Below, in pieces: positions 16,981 through 25,866 of a stretch of DNA of 64,000 bases (positions are counted from its first letter, which is position 1; each line of letters begins with the position of its first letter). Origin of the DNA: a virus; IMG/VR virus record IMGVR_UViG_3300024344_002032, positions 23,859 to 87,858 of that record; one strand, written 5' to 3'. The translations under genes were made by a program, and so were the position numbers. Under the pieces are notes generated by a model. That model worked only from the letters and a program-made list of their open reading frames with translations. It did no database searches and was not told where the DNA came from.

Positions 16981-17459
16981 ACTGAAAGTGCCCTCTTATA
17001 CCAACCGAATATGAATCGTTCTTGTTCGGGTTTCTTATTTACTAAATCATAATAGTGTTTTAATCTGTAACAGCGAACTCTTTCTAATTCAGGTGTATGT
17101 TTTGCTAATGCTGCTTTTGTACCAGGTCCGAATCCACCATCTACAGATATATCACCACCTTTACCATTAATTGCTCTCTGTAAAATCTTGACTGCAGTAC
17201 CTCTACCTTGATTTACACACATATCAAAAAATATATGTTTTAAATCGTCAGGTAAATCATCTACTTTATTCTTATCCCAATAATCTCTTTTGTAGATTTC
17301 TTTTGCACCATCTTCTGTTAAGTTCTTGATATCTACATCAGGATAGAATCGTTTTGCAATACCAAAATTAGTTTCACCACCTAAATCAGTTGGGTCGTGA
17401 ACGTATCCGCCCTCGTGATGTAAGGTTACTTCAATTATCTCATCAAATGTTGTTAACAT
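16977..17459 (-). CDS. Endolysin, GH108-type muramidase
   Basis: Cell-wall hydrolase that cuts the glycan backbone of peptidoglycan. 160 residues from ATG at 17459, preceded by AGGAG at 6 nt; an upstream in-frame start at 17552 would read into the preceding kinase gene and is unlikely. HHEGGYVHDPTDLGGETNFG near residues 12-31 is the GH108 signature with catalytic Glu in EGG. The second half (FFDMCVNQGRGTAVKILQRA, GGFGPGTKAALA) fits the PG-binding-3 domain paired with GH108. No signal peptide, so a holin elsewhere would be needed. Confidence 0.9.
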   Translation of the reverse strand: MLTTFDEIIEVTLHHEGGYVHDPTDLGGETNFGIAKRFYPDVDIKNLTEDGAKEIYKRDYWDKNKVDDLPDDLKHIFFDMCVNQGRGTAVKILQRAINGKGGDISVDGGFGPGTKAALAKHTPELERVRCYRLKHYYDLVNKKPEQERFIFGWYKRALSV

Positions 17460-17460
17460 T

Positions 17461-18198
17461 TTAGACTCCTTGTTTTTTGAGGATTTTTTGTTTTTCAATC
17501 CATCGCTTTGCAATAGGATTTTTAATAGGTTTTTTAATAAATTTATCAACACCTTTTTTCACCAATATATTAAATTTGTTTTGTGCTTGTTTTGCATCTA
17601 AAGTTTTACTGTTATCTACTATCAAAAAGTTTTGTTTGAAAAGATTTTGAAATCTACCTAAATTTTTCTGAACATCTTCCCAAGATTTTTGTAATAACTT
17701 TGGTGGTAGTACTCTATCTCTTTCTTGATTTCTTTTTTGTGCTACTTCTAATGAAGTATTCACAAAGATCATATAAGTATCATAACCATCTTCTTCAAGT
17801 TCTCTTTTCATTTTAGCAAGTTTACCAAAGTCGTGACCAGTGCCATCAATAATCATACCTAATTTTCCGTCTTTATATAACTTCATCCGTTGAGCGGTAA
17901 GTTCTTTACTATAATCTCTTAATCCACTTTGACCTTTTGCTGTCAAATCTTTAAATACTTCATCTGGCATTTTATCTAAATCAGTACCAAATCCAAACTT
18001 TTTTAATAGAAATTTTAACTCTTTATCTGAGTTTACCATTTTCATACCAGAAGCAGAAATGTTAAGTCTATCTGGAATACCAAAAAGCTGCTTAACAACG
18101 AAAGTCTTACCACTTCCTGGACCGCCAGCAAGAAAAACTGCTTTAAATATGCCAGGATCGTTTACACCCTCTAATAATATATCCATTAACTTAATCAC
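17461..18198 (-). CDS. P-loop kinase (zeta-toxin/polynucleotide-kinase-like) with capsid-targeting-like tag
   Basis: 245 residues starting at GTG 18198 (CTGGAG 6 nt before), giving MIKLMDILLEGVNDPG, the local tag with an LLE site. The kinase follows at once: FLAGGPGSGKTFVVKQLF (Walker A, about residues 23-40), MIIDGTGHDFGKLAKMK (Walker B-like) and an arginine-rich lid, AQKRNQERDRVLPP. Overall order fits the zeta-toxin / AAA_33 / nucleotide or polynucleotide kinase group; the substrate is not evident. The tag suggests packaging into the head. It lies beside the nucleotidylyltransferase-ligase fusion. Confidence 0.72.
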   Translation of the reverse strand: MIKLMDILLEGVNDPGIFKAVFLAGGPGSGKTFVVKQLFGIPDRLNISASGMKMVNSDKELKFLLKKFGFGTDLDKMPDEVFKDLTAKGQSGLRDYSKELTAQRMKLYKDGKLGMIIDGTGHDFGKLAKMKRELEEDGYDTYMIFVNTSLEVAQKRNQERDRVLPPKLLQKSWEDVQKNLGRFQNLFKQNFLIVDNSKTLDAKQAQNKFNILVKKGVDKFIKKPIKNPIAKRWIEKQKILKKQGV

Positions 18199-18229
18199 AA
18201 AAAACTCCAGTATGTTACTAATAAATATC

Positions 18230-19717
18230 TTATTTAGTAAAAACCTTTACTCCATAACGATCTTCAAAGTCTTGTGCATCTTTCTCATCATTGACGATTG
18301 GTTGACCTTTTATATTCAAACTTGTATTTAAAACCATAGGACAACCTGTTTCTTTATAAAATTCTTTAATTAATCTGTAATAATTAGGATTATCTTCTTT
18401 AGAAACAGTTTGAACTCTTGATGTTCCGTCAACATGACAAATAGCAGGATATTTATCAGGATACTTACAATTTGCTACAAACTGCATAAACTGAGACTTA
18501 CGAACTGGCATATCAAATATCTCATGAGCGTGTTCTTCCAATACACTTGGTGCGAATGGTCTAAATTCTTGTCTATGTTTAATCTTATTTACTTTATCTT
18601 TTATATCTTTACCTCTTGGATCAGCAAGTAAACTTCTATTACCTAATGCTCGTGGACCATATTCAGCTTTACCATTTGCTACACCAACTATGTTACCCTT
18701 TAGTAACTCACCAAGAACTTTCTTTACAGGATATCTACCTTTTATATTATGTCCGATAAAACATTGTTCAAAGTTAATCTTATCACCATAAACATAAGCT
18801 GCTGAACCTAATGATGAACCTGCATCACCTGGATTTGGCATAATCCATATATCTGGATACATATGTTTAGCTACAAGTGTATTAGCTACACAATTTAATG
18901 CAACTCCACCCATATAAACACAATTATTTGTTTGAGGAACTAATAACTTTGCTAATTTCATAATTTTTAATATTTCTTCTTCACATATCCGTTGAACATT
19001 AGCAGCGATAGTAAAATTCCATTCGTCTGATTCATCGTCTGGATAATATTGAGAATCCCAATCTAAACATCCCCTATGTAAATTTCGTTTAAGGTTTAAA
19101 GTGTCATCATTAAAGAAACTATCCCGTATCTCATATGATATGTGTTCATCCCATTTTCCCCAACCAGCCATACCCATTAGGATGTATTCATCTTCTTGTG
19201 GTTTCAATTCTAATCTTTGTGTCATAGCTGAATACCATAAACCTAATGAATGTGGATACTTTCTACTCCACTTTTTTTCAAACTTACCATCCTTTACGTA
19301 CCAAATAGTAGCACAATCCCACTCACCGATTGCATCTATTACTACAACAACTGCTTCATCAAATGGTGAAGTGTAATATCCTGCTGATGCGTGTGATAGA
19401 TGATGATGAACATAATGTATTTTTTGGTTTATACCAAATTGTTTTAGATACTGTTTAGGTGTATTTTGTCTTGTGAAGACTTCACTATATTGACCTGCGT
19501 AAAGTTGTCGTGTCTTTTTGAGATATGGTTTTTCAAACCAAACTACTTTATCTGGTTTACCAAAAGATAGAGCTTCATCTATTATCTCTTGATTTAGATC
19601 CGAATCGTTTTTCTTACCACTATATCTTTCTGAATGTGCTCCGAATAGTATTTCACCATCTTCAATGACACAAACTGCCGCATCGTGGTTTAATGCGTTA
19701 ATGCCTAATATTCTCAT
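18230..19717 (-). CDS. Carbamoyltransferase, NodU/CmcH family
   Basis: Transfers carbamoyl from carbamoyl phosphate, through carbamoyl-adenylate, to a hydroxyl of a sugar or natural product. 495 residues. N-terminal domain starts MRILGINALNHDAAVCVIED and has the HHLSHASAGYY histidines; the C-terminal YrdC-like part has GKAEYGPRALGNRSLLADPR and QEFRPFAPSVLEE, both hallmarks of NodU/CmcH/TobZ. It lies at the downstream end of the modification block, 8 nt after a B12-type radical SAM gene. An O-carbamoylated sugar is the most likely product. Confidence 0.92.
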   Translation of the reverse strand: MRILGINALNHDAAVCVIEDGEILFGAHSERYSGKKNDSDLNQEIIDEALSFGKPDKVVWFEKPYLKKTRQLYAGQYSEVFTRQNTPKQYLKQFGINQKIHYVHHHLSHASAGYYTSPFDEAVVVVIDAIGEWDCATIWYVKDGKFEKKWSRKYPHSLGLWYSAMTQRLELKPQEDEYILMGMAGWGKWDEHISYEIRDSFFNDDTLNLKRNLHRGCLDWDSQYYPDDESDEWNFTIAANVQRICEEEILKIMKLAKLLVPQTNNCVYMGGVALNCVANTLVAKHMYPDIWIMPNPGDAGSSLGSAAYVYGDKINFEQCFIGHNIKGRYPVKKVLGELLKGNIVGVANGKAEYGPRALGNRSLLADPRGKDIKDKVNKIKHRQEFRPFAPSVLEEHAHEIFDMPVRKSQFMQFVANCKYPDKYPAICHVDGTSRVQTVSKEDNPNYYRLIKEFYKETGCPMVLNTSLNIKGQPIVNDEKDAQDFEDRYGVKVFTK

Positions 19718-19725
19718 TATAACCT

Positions 19726-21012
19726 CTAACCATTAAATGAACTATACTCCATAGACTCTGGATTTAATTTGTTTAACCAATGATACAAATCTTCAAACCT
19801 TGCTTCTAAATCTTTATTTCTAGCCAACAACTTTCCACTTTCTTTTTCATATAAGTTTACATGACTTTTTGATGGATAAGACTGAACATATTCTCTAAAC
19901 CTTTTATGTATTATCTCTACACCATAGAAATCAGGATTCATATAAATAGGTGTGCCAGGATAAGGTGTGAATAATAAACAAATCCACTTATCAGGTTTTA
20001 AATCTAATACAAACTTCTTTGTTGCTTCTATTGATTCTTTTGTTTCACCAGGTAAACCTGTAATAATATAAACCTTAGCTTTCATTCCCCACTTCTGTAT
20101 AACTTGAACTGCATCTTTGTGCATATTATTAGTTGCTTTACCAGCTTTATTAATAAGTTTTAGTATGTCGTCATCTGCTGATTCGAATCCTATACCAACT
20201 TCTCTACAACCTGCATGATATAATAACTCACAATACTCATCATTTAATAATACTGAACTAATGGAACATCTAAATCTGATATCCAATTCGTGTAACATTG
20301 GTGCTAATCTTTCGAACCTTTTTTTATCTATGATTATATTATCGTCTAAAAATCTAAAATGTTTTACACCATACTTATCAATCATAAGTTTTATTTCTTC
20401 TACGATATTCTCAGCACTTCTAAATCTTGTTTTTTGTTGTAGGTTAGCACAAAAAGCACAAGCGAAAGGGCAACCTCTACTTGACATAAGTGTTGCACCA
20501 ATCACATTACTTTCATAGTTGTATCCACCCCACAAATCTGCACTAGCTGCTCTATGGTCAGGTAATAAATGTCTAGCTGGATGTGGTATTGTATCTAAAT
20601 CAACAACTCTATCACCTCTATGAACACCTGTAGGTTTATCTGTACATATTTTAGTTATGATTGCTTCTGCTTCATCTTGAACTACACAATCGAAATGATC
20701 GACACAATCATCTGGTAACCAAGTTGCGTGAGGACCACCAATAATAGTATATGCTTTATCACCATATTTCTTTTTGATATTACTAGCCACTTCTTTCATG
20801 TCATCTATTTGTGGTGTAACTGCAGTTAAACAATAGATATCACCTGGTGGTGGATTATCATATGTATTGAAGTCTTCTCTTAAATCCCACAACTCACATT
20901 CAAAACCATCTCTTTCTAAGACAGCCGCAATGTATAATGGACCCAAAGGTGCGTATGCAAATTGTTTTGCATCCATTTTAGCATCGGGATTTACTATAAT
21001 TACCTTTTCCAT
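19726..21012 (-). CDS. B12-binding-type radical SAM protein
   Basis: 428 residues from ATG at 21012 (MEKVIIVNPDAK), which overlaps the upstream stop as TAATG and has GGAGAG before it. Residues about 1-130 form a cobalamin-binding-like Rossmann domain (APLGPLYIAAVLERDGF) without a clear cobalt-ligand DxHxxG. The radical SAM cluster motif is RGCPFACAFCAN near residue 185. Many family members are methyltransferases or carry out C-C bond chemistry. Co-transcribed with the amidinotransferase and carbamoyltransferase. Confidence 0.88.
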   Translation of the reverse strand: MEKVIIVNPDAKMDAKQFAYAPLGPLYIAAVLERDGFECELWDLREDFNTYDNPPPGDIYCLTAVTPQIDDMKEVASNIKKKYGDKAYTIIGGPHATWLPDDCVDHFDCVVQDEAEAIITKICTDKPTGVHRGDRVVDLDTIPHPARHLLPDHRAASADLWGGYNYESNVIGATLMSSRGCPFACAFCANLQQKTRFRSAENIVEEIKLMIDKYGVKHFRFLDDNIIIDKKRFERLAPMLHELDIRFRCSISSVLLNDEYCELLYHAGCREVGIGFESADDDILKLINKAGKATNNMHKDAVQVIQKWGMKAKVYIITGLPGETKESIEATKKFVLDLKPDKWICLLFTPYPGTPIYMNPDFYGVEIIHKRFREYVQSYPSKSHVNLYEKESGKLLARNKDLEARFEDLYHWLNKLNPESMEYSSFNG

Positions 21013-22031
21013 TAATTTTCTCTCCAAACATCAGCAGTTACACAATGAAATGAACCACCAAGCGTTCTTGAATGTCTTATTTGTAAAGGAACACTATCAA
21101 TTTTATGTTTTTGCAATAATTTTCGTAATTTTACTTGACTTTTATCCAAAATAACTGTATTTTCATCAATTGACAACAAATTTAACCCAATCCAAGTCGA
21201 TGCGTGATTAAAATCACCATAATATCCGATATCTTCACAAGGTGGACACCAAATCTTATCCCAACTCTTCAAAACTTCTGGCATATTGTCTTCATTTACT
21301 CTTTCTGGGTTCAATAAACACAATCCCTCTCTCAAAAGAGCTATAGTTGAATCAATATGAACATAAGAATACATATTTTCAAGAACATGAACCTTATATT
21401 CATCACCTAAAAAGTTTTGTAACCATTTTGCACCAAGTTTATTACCTGTGTTCGATAATAAATATAAGATATCATCGTTACATCTTAAAATATTTGCTGC
21501 ATCAAAGATTGGTTCTGCATTTGTAAGTGTTAACTCATCTAAGTTATATCTCTGATAGTTATCATCAGTTAATCTTGGTTTTGGTGCTGATACCCATCTT
21601 GCACCATCTTTCATATAGTCAATAAACTGATCTCTGAATCCAAATGTTTCAAAATAACGAGACCTTAAAGTCATTGGTGATTCTATAATTGTATCACCGA
21701 TTACTGTAACACTATCTCTTGGACAAAATGTATAATATCCGTCTGACATCCAATCTGGTGTTTGAAATATTTTTGTATTTTCCATAGGTTTCATTCTACG
21801 AACTTTAATGTTGAAAAAAGTTTTTAGAGATTGAGAAAGAATATCCAAATCTTCTTTTGTTTCTTCTATAACTTGTTCGGGATAATATCCTACATACACA
21901 TCGTCAATATTATTCATATGTGCATAATTAATACAATGTAAATCTTTACTTTTAATTGGATTGTTTGCATACTCTGCAGTTCCAACAAAGACTTCTCTTA
22001 ATCTATCCCATTCGTTATTAACTCTAACCAT
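21012..22031 (-). CDS. Amidinotransferase (glycine/inosamine type)
   Basis: Transfers the amidino group of arginine to an amine, as in creatine biosynthesis or StrB1 in streptomycin biosynthesis. 339 residues, close to the family length. The triad is visible: Asp177 in EPIFDAANIL, His225 in SYVHIDSTIALLREG and the nucleophile Cys330 in LGGSFHCVTAD. Placed between two radical SAM genes with single-base overlaps. An amino-sugar or amino-cyclitol acceptor would fit the nearby PLP aminotransferases, but the acceptor cannot be seen. Confidence 0.9.
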   Translation of the reverse strand: MVRVNNEWDRLREVFVGTAEYANNPIKSKDLHCINYAHMNNIDDVYVGYYPEQVIEETKEDLDILSQSLKTFFNIKVRRMKPMENTKIFQTPDWMSDGYYTFCPRDSVTVIGDTIIESPMTLRSRYFETFGFRDQFIDYMKDGARWVSAPKPRLTDDNYQRYNLDELTLTNAEPIFDAANILRCNDDILYLLSNTGNKLGAKWLQNFLGDEYKVHVLENMYSYVHIDSTIALLREGLCLLNPERVNEDNMPEVLKSWDKIWCPPCEDIGYYGDFNHASTWIGLNLLSIDENTVILDKSQVKLRKLLQKHKIDSVPLQIRHSRTLGGSFHCVTADVWREN

Positions 22032-23176
22032 TAGAAAAATCCTTTTTCATGTCCAGTCTTCAATTCATTTTCTGAATACTTGTAATGACCATCACTTATT
22101 CTAGCTGCATATTTATTGTAATCATAATATCTACATTGACTACTACATTTTTTCCAACTAAGAAAGTTTTTCATCTTGTCCAACAAATCATCTCTCTGTA
22201 AAAAATCAAGTCCATTTTCTATCCAATCATCAATAACATAATCTTGATTTCCTAAATGTTCACAACACCACAAAACATTACCATTAGAATTTACAACCAC
22301 ATAAAATAAAGGTGCAAAGCATTGTTTTACGTGATGTGTCCAATCTATATCAGACCAAGAATAATTCTCTATATTAGAACTTGGTTCATTAATTAATTTT
22401 GAATGTCGTTGTTTACCAAACGTTCCTTTGTAACTTATACCTTTTTCTTCACAATAATTTCTAACTTCAACTTCTACCTCTTCCCAAGTATACCCATCAG
22501 GTGGTTCTAATGTTCTTTTACCAGCTCTTTCCATTGTTGCAGTTCTATCACTAAAATAAACAATTCTTTGAAAATATTCATCAAAACCCATTTCAACTGC
22601 TAAATCAACATTAGCTTTTAAATCAGAAATTTCTTTGTTGTAATCATTAATCAAAACTTTATAAGTAAAAAAAGTACCATAACTTTGAAACTGATTCATT
22701 TTTTCGGATATACTTTTTTTAACCTTTTCTAAGTTACCTTTTCTTATAATAAAATATTTTTCTGGATCTGCAGTATCAATATCTATACCTACCCAACTTG
22801 GTTTATAATCTTCTGTAAAATTTAGATGTCTAAATCTTGCTCCATTAGTTATTAATCCTACCTTATATCCTTTTCTTAAAACATGATTTATAATTTTATC
22901 AGCATCTTTATGATCTAATGGTTCTCCACCTCCTGAAAAGGTAACATCATTAATACCATCGGGTAAATTATCTATAAAATTTATCCAATCCTCAGTAGTT
23001 GCTTTATCAGGATTATGTTCTCTAAATATTTCCGAATTACAATAATAGCAAGCTTGATGACAAGTATTAGTTATTTGCAATTCAATACTTAATGGTACTG
23101 GTGTTTTACCATGATTTATAATATCATTTAATCTTTCGAAATGATATTGTGCTTTGTTGACTAATCCCTCACTCAC
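22031..23176 (-). CDS. Radical SAM protein with SPASM-like C-terminus
   Basis: 381 residues. The cluster motif is TNTCHQACYYCNSE near residue 35-45, followed by VTFSGGGEPLDHK. The C-terminal part holds several cysteines (WCCEHLG, KKCSSQCRYYDY) as in SPASM/twitch domains that bind auxiliary iron-sulfur clusters. Such proteins often modify peptides or small alcohols and amines. It overlaps the amidinotransferase start by one base and the SGNH gene upstream by four. Confidence 0.88.
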   Translation of the reverse strand: MSEGLVNKAQYHFERLNDIINHGKTPVPLSIELQITNTCHQACYYCNSEIFREHNPDKATTEDWINFIDNLPDGINDVTFSGGGEPLDHKDADKIINHVLRKGYKVGLITNGARFRHLNFTEDYKPSWVGIDIDTADPEKYFIIRKGNLEKVKKSISEKMNQFQSYGTFFTYKVLINDYNKEISDLKANVDLAVEMGFDEYFQRIVYFSDRTATMERAGKRTLEPPDGYTWEEVEVEVRNYCEEKGISYKGTFGKQRHSKLINEPSSNIENYSWSDIDWTHHVKQCFAPLFYVVVNSNGNVLWCCEHLGNQDYVIDDWIENGLDFLQRDDLLDKMKNFLSWKKCSSQCRYYDYNKYAARISDGHYKYSENELKTGHEKGFF

Positions 23177-24024
23177 AATAATTTCCTTATATCATCAATT
23201 AAAAAATCTACTACATCAGAATGAATTTGTTTACCATCATGACCATTATCTCTTGCTTTATCATTAGATTTGTTATGTATAATTTTTAAACTATCTTTTT
23301 CTATAAATCCAAAAGGTTTATTACCACTTTCAAAATCACCAGACCAAGTCCAATGATAAACGGGAACATCTAAAGCTTTCCATAAAGTATCTACAGAATA
23401 GAAATTAAAAAAAGTATCTTTATAAACTTCTCCATATTCTTTTAACCATCTAGTTTTATACCAACGACTATCTTTATTTGAAATATCACTATTCACTTTA
23501 AAATTAATAAAATTTAATTGAGAGTGAAAGGATTTTTTAAATGTAGGTAGTCGTAGAGTATGTGCAAAGCTTCTTCTAAAAGCTTGTGGCCATTGATAAA
23601 TTACTAATTTTGGTTTATGTTTAATTAAGTTTTTAACATACAATATAGTATTGTTATAACAAATATCACTACCACTACCATGTTTTGCTAAATTAAAAAC
23701 ATCAATACCAAGTTCTTTACATAACTTCTCACACCATATATCCTTTTGATATAATCCAACACCCTCTGTATAACTACAACCAAATACTAAAGCAAAGTCT
23801 TTATCTAAATCATTTATGTTTTTAGTTCTATATCCCCATTCATTAAAATTATATACTAAGTCTTCACTATTTTCATATTCCCAACCAGGTTTATTATTTT
23901 TATTATACTCTGCTTCAGAATCAGTACTCCAAAATTTTAATGTTTGTGATTGAACCTCATCATCAATTAATATAGGATAATCTTTGAACTTCCTCTGCTT
24001 CAATTTTAATAATCTCAGCTTCAC
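23173..24024 (-). CDS. SGNH/GDSL-like hydrolase
   Basis: 283 residues from a GTG start at 24024 overlapping the upstream stop (GTGA). VFGCSYTEGVG has the block I serine, NLAKHGSGSD supplies the Gly/Asn region, and the end (GHDGKQIHSDVVDFL) supplies the Asp-x-x-His pair. Members act as esterases or, in polysaccharide loci, as acetyl transferases or deacetylases for glycans. Neighbours point to a glycan substrate. A second SGNH-type protein lies at 39141-40028. Confidence 0.7.
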   Translation of the reverse strand: MKLRLLKLKQRKFKDYPILIDDEVQSQTLKFWSTDSEAEYNKNNKPGWEYENSEDLVYNFNEWGYRTKNINDLDKDFALVFGCSYTEGVGLYQKDIWCEKLCKELGIDVFNLAKHGSGSDICYNNTILYVKNLIKHKPKLVIYQWPQAFRRSFAHTLRLPTFKKSFHSQLNFINFKVNSDISNKDSRWYKTRWLKEYGEVYKDTFFNFYSVDTLWKALDVPVYHWTWSGDFESGNKPFGFIEKDSLKIIHNKSNDKARDNGHDGKQIHSDVVDFLIDDIRKLL

Positions 24025-24740
24025 TTGAAAACCTTTCTTTTAGATATATCATAATAATTTTCCCAACTATAAACATCTTCATTTACTTCTGGTACTGAAT
24101 CTATTAGTAATATTCCTCTAGCAGCATCTTCAGGTATCATATTCATATGCCAACCTATAATAGCAAATTCATCATCTCCATAATGTACATTCATATTACG
24201 ACCATCATGACTTGCAAGTTTTAACCATTCATATTCTTTTTTATCATCGGTTAGTATCATACCACCTGCACCAATCGGAATTCTTTTTTTAACTTGAAAA
24301 GATACTACTTGTAAAGCACCATCACCAACATACATATCTTTTGTCCATCTTGTAGCACCATCTACAAGATTAAATGGTTCTAAATCATAAATACCTTTCC
24401 ATTTTATATCTTCAAACTTAACTTCAAAACCTGCATTTATAACAGTCATTGGAACTGAAATATAAGTTCTTGATGGAACTGTAATTGTAGTTGGAAAATC
24501 TTTTTGATTTCCATACATAGCTTGATAATACTTTAAACATAAAAATATTCCACTACTTGAACTATTTACAGCAACACCATATTTACTACCTGCAAACTTT
24601 GCTACCTTTTTTTCAAAAATATCAATGATATCAATTGGGTCTGAAAAATCATATCCAGCTTCTTTTAATTCAGTAAGTTCTGAACGTTCTTTTTTTCCTA
24701 ATTTTCCATAAGGCCAAGGTAAGTATTTTACATCATCCAT
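24021..24740 (-). CDS. DegT/DnrJ/EryC1-type aminotransferase-like protein, short
   Basis: 239 residues, against about 370 for the family. The PLP region is present: VNSSSSGIFLCLKYY (phosphate-binding) and SFQVKKRIPIGAGGMILT, with the candidate Schiff-base lysine. The family end, about 130 residues that complete the second subdomain, is missing. It could be an active minimal form, a partner for another subunit or a decayed sugar aminotransferase. The short PLP-like protein at 28364-29071 lies four genes away. Confidence 0.75.
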   Translation of the reverse strand: MDDVKYLPWPYGKLGKKERSELTELKEAGYDFSDPIDIIDIFEKKVAKFAGSKYGVAVNSSSSGIFLCLKYYQAMYGNQKDFPTTITVPSRTYISVPMTVINAGFEVKFEDIKWKGIYDLEPFNLVDGATRWTKDMYVGDGALQVVSFQVKKRIPIGAGGMILTDDKKEYEWLKLASHDGRNMNVHYGDDEFAIIGWHMNMIPEDAARGILLIDSVPEVNEDVYSWENYYDISKRKVFK

Positions 24741-25866
24741 TTTTTTCTACCATGTTTATATAATCATCTCTATCTGATTTTTTAAATTTATTTTCTGGAT
24801 ATATTCCTGGTATTTTATTATAATCTTGTGCAAAAGTACTCCATGTTGATTGTCCAAATTTAATTAAAAATGAACAATGAGCTAAAGAAAACAAATCCAC
24901 TATATTTTTGAAAACATATCTATGAAATCCAGATGGTGCTTCCAAACTTTTATTGCGTCTCATTTCTCTCCTAATTACAGGTGAAGAATTAACAATACTA
25001 TCATAATCAACAATATCATATTTATCATAAAATATTTGTAAATTACTTTTAGGAATATCTGTACTAATATAAAACTTTTGATTTGGGTTTATTTTTAACA
25101 TCTCATCCATCACATACATATAAGTACTATTATTAATAGCAGTATAACCAATTGAATCTCCTGTATACTTACATATAAAATTTCCATTCTCATCAACCCA
25201 ACCCTTTAATTCTTCCACACGTTCCTCTAATGTTTGTGATTTATTTTTTCCAGCTACATTTATATCTATTGTATCTAATAGTTCTTTATGATCAAGTTTC
25301 CAATCTATTGGTTCACCATTTCTAAAATTTTTATCATCATCTTCATCTCTATGAACTCCAGTAGGCCATCTTCGTATATGTATTCCTACAACATTTTTTG
25401 TATTTTGTTTTATATATTTATCGACAACTTTATTTTCAATAGTTATTAATTGGAAAGGTCTACTTATTAATTCAGGAGTATCACCTACAAATTCACTAAA
25501 TTCATCTATAAAATTAAATCCAAAATCTGCATACCAATCTTTATTTATATCTAACCTATAATCTTTGGTTTTTGACATTTTACCCATTAATTTTTTCGTA
25601 ATTGGATCGTGTCCATAATAAAATTTTGCTGCTATAACATTATATCTTTTATCTCTTAAATCATCTGTTTTAACAATAGATGTGTGTGGAATATTCAAAT
25701 ATTGTAATTCTGGCCAAAAAGCTTGTTCAACTAATATATTAAATTTAAAATTATTAACTTTATTTATACCATAAGCTATTTCCCAATGCATAAGTCTATT
25801 ACACAATCCTGTATCTTCTGGTAACATAGACCCACCCCAGGGTTCTTTCCATCTTAAATTATTCAT
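24733..25866 (-). CDS. Fucosyltransferase-like protein (HxRR motif)
   Basis: 377 residues from the ATG at 25866. GIHIRRWPTGVHR near residue 160 resembles the conserved HxRRxD peptide of GT11/GT23 and O-fucosyltransferases, where it binds the GDP-fucose phosphate. FYISTDIPKSNLQIFYDKY and FSLAHCSFLIKFGQSTWS are in the right order for the C-terminal donor domain of these GT-B enzymes. The N-terminus GLCNRLMHWEIAYG fits the usual GxGNxL start. Family assignment is by motif only. Confidence 0.6.
   Translation of the reverse strand: MNNLRWKEPWGGSMLPEDTGLCNRLMHWEIAYGINKVNNFKFNILVEQAFWPELQYLNIPHTSIVKTDDLRDKRYNVIAAKFYYGHDPITKKLMGKMSKTKDYRLDINKDWYADFGFNFIDEFSEFVGDTPELISRPFQLITIENKVVDKYIKQNTKNVVGIHIRRWPTGVHRDEDDDKNFRNGEPIDWKLDHKELLDTIDINVAGKNKSQTLEERVEELKGWVDENGNFICKYTGDSIGYTAINNSTYMYVMDEMLKINPNQKFYISTDIPKSNLQIFYDKYDIVDYDSIVNSSPVIRREMRRNKSLEAPSGFHRYVFKNIVDLFSLAHCSFLIKFGQSTWSTFAQDYNKIPGIYPENKFKKSDRDDYINMVEKNG

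Noticed and set aside
17461-18198. Toxin-antitoxin system (zeta toxin)
   Set aside because: No epsilon-type antitoxin gene beside it and the kinase carries a capsid-type tag; a toxin role cannot be claimed from the P-loop alone.
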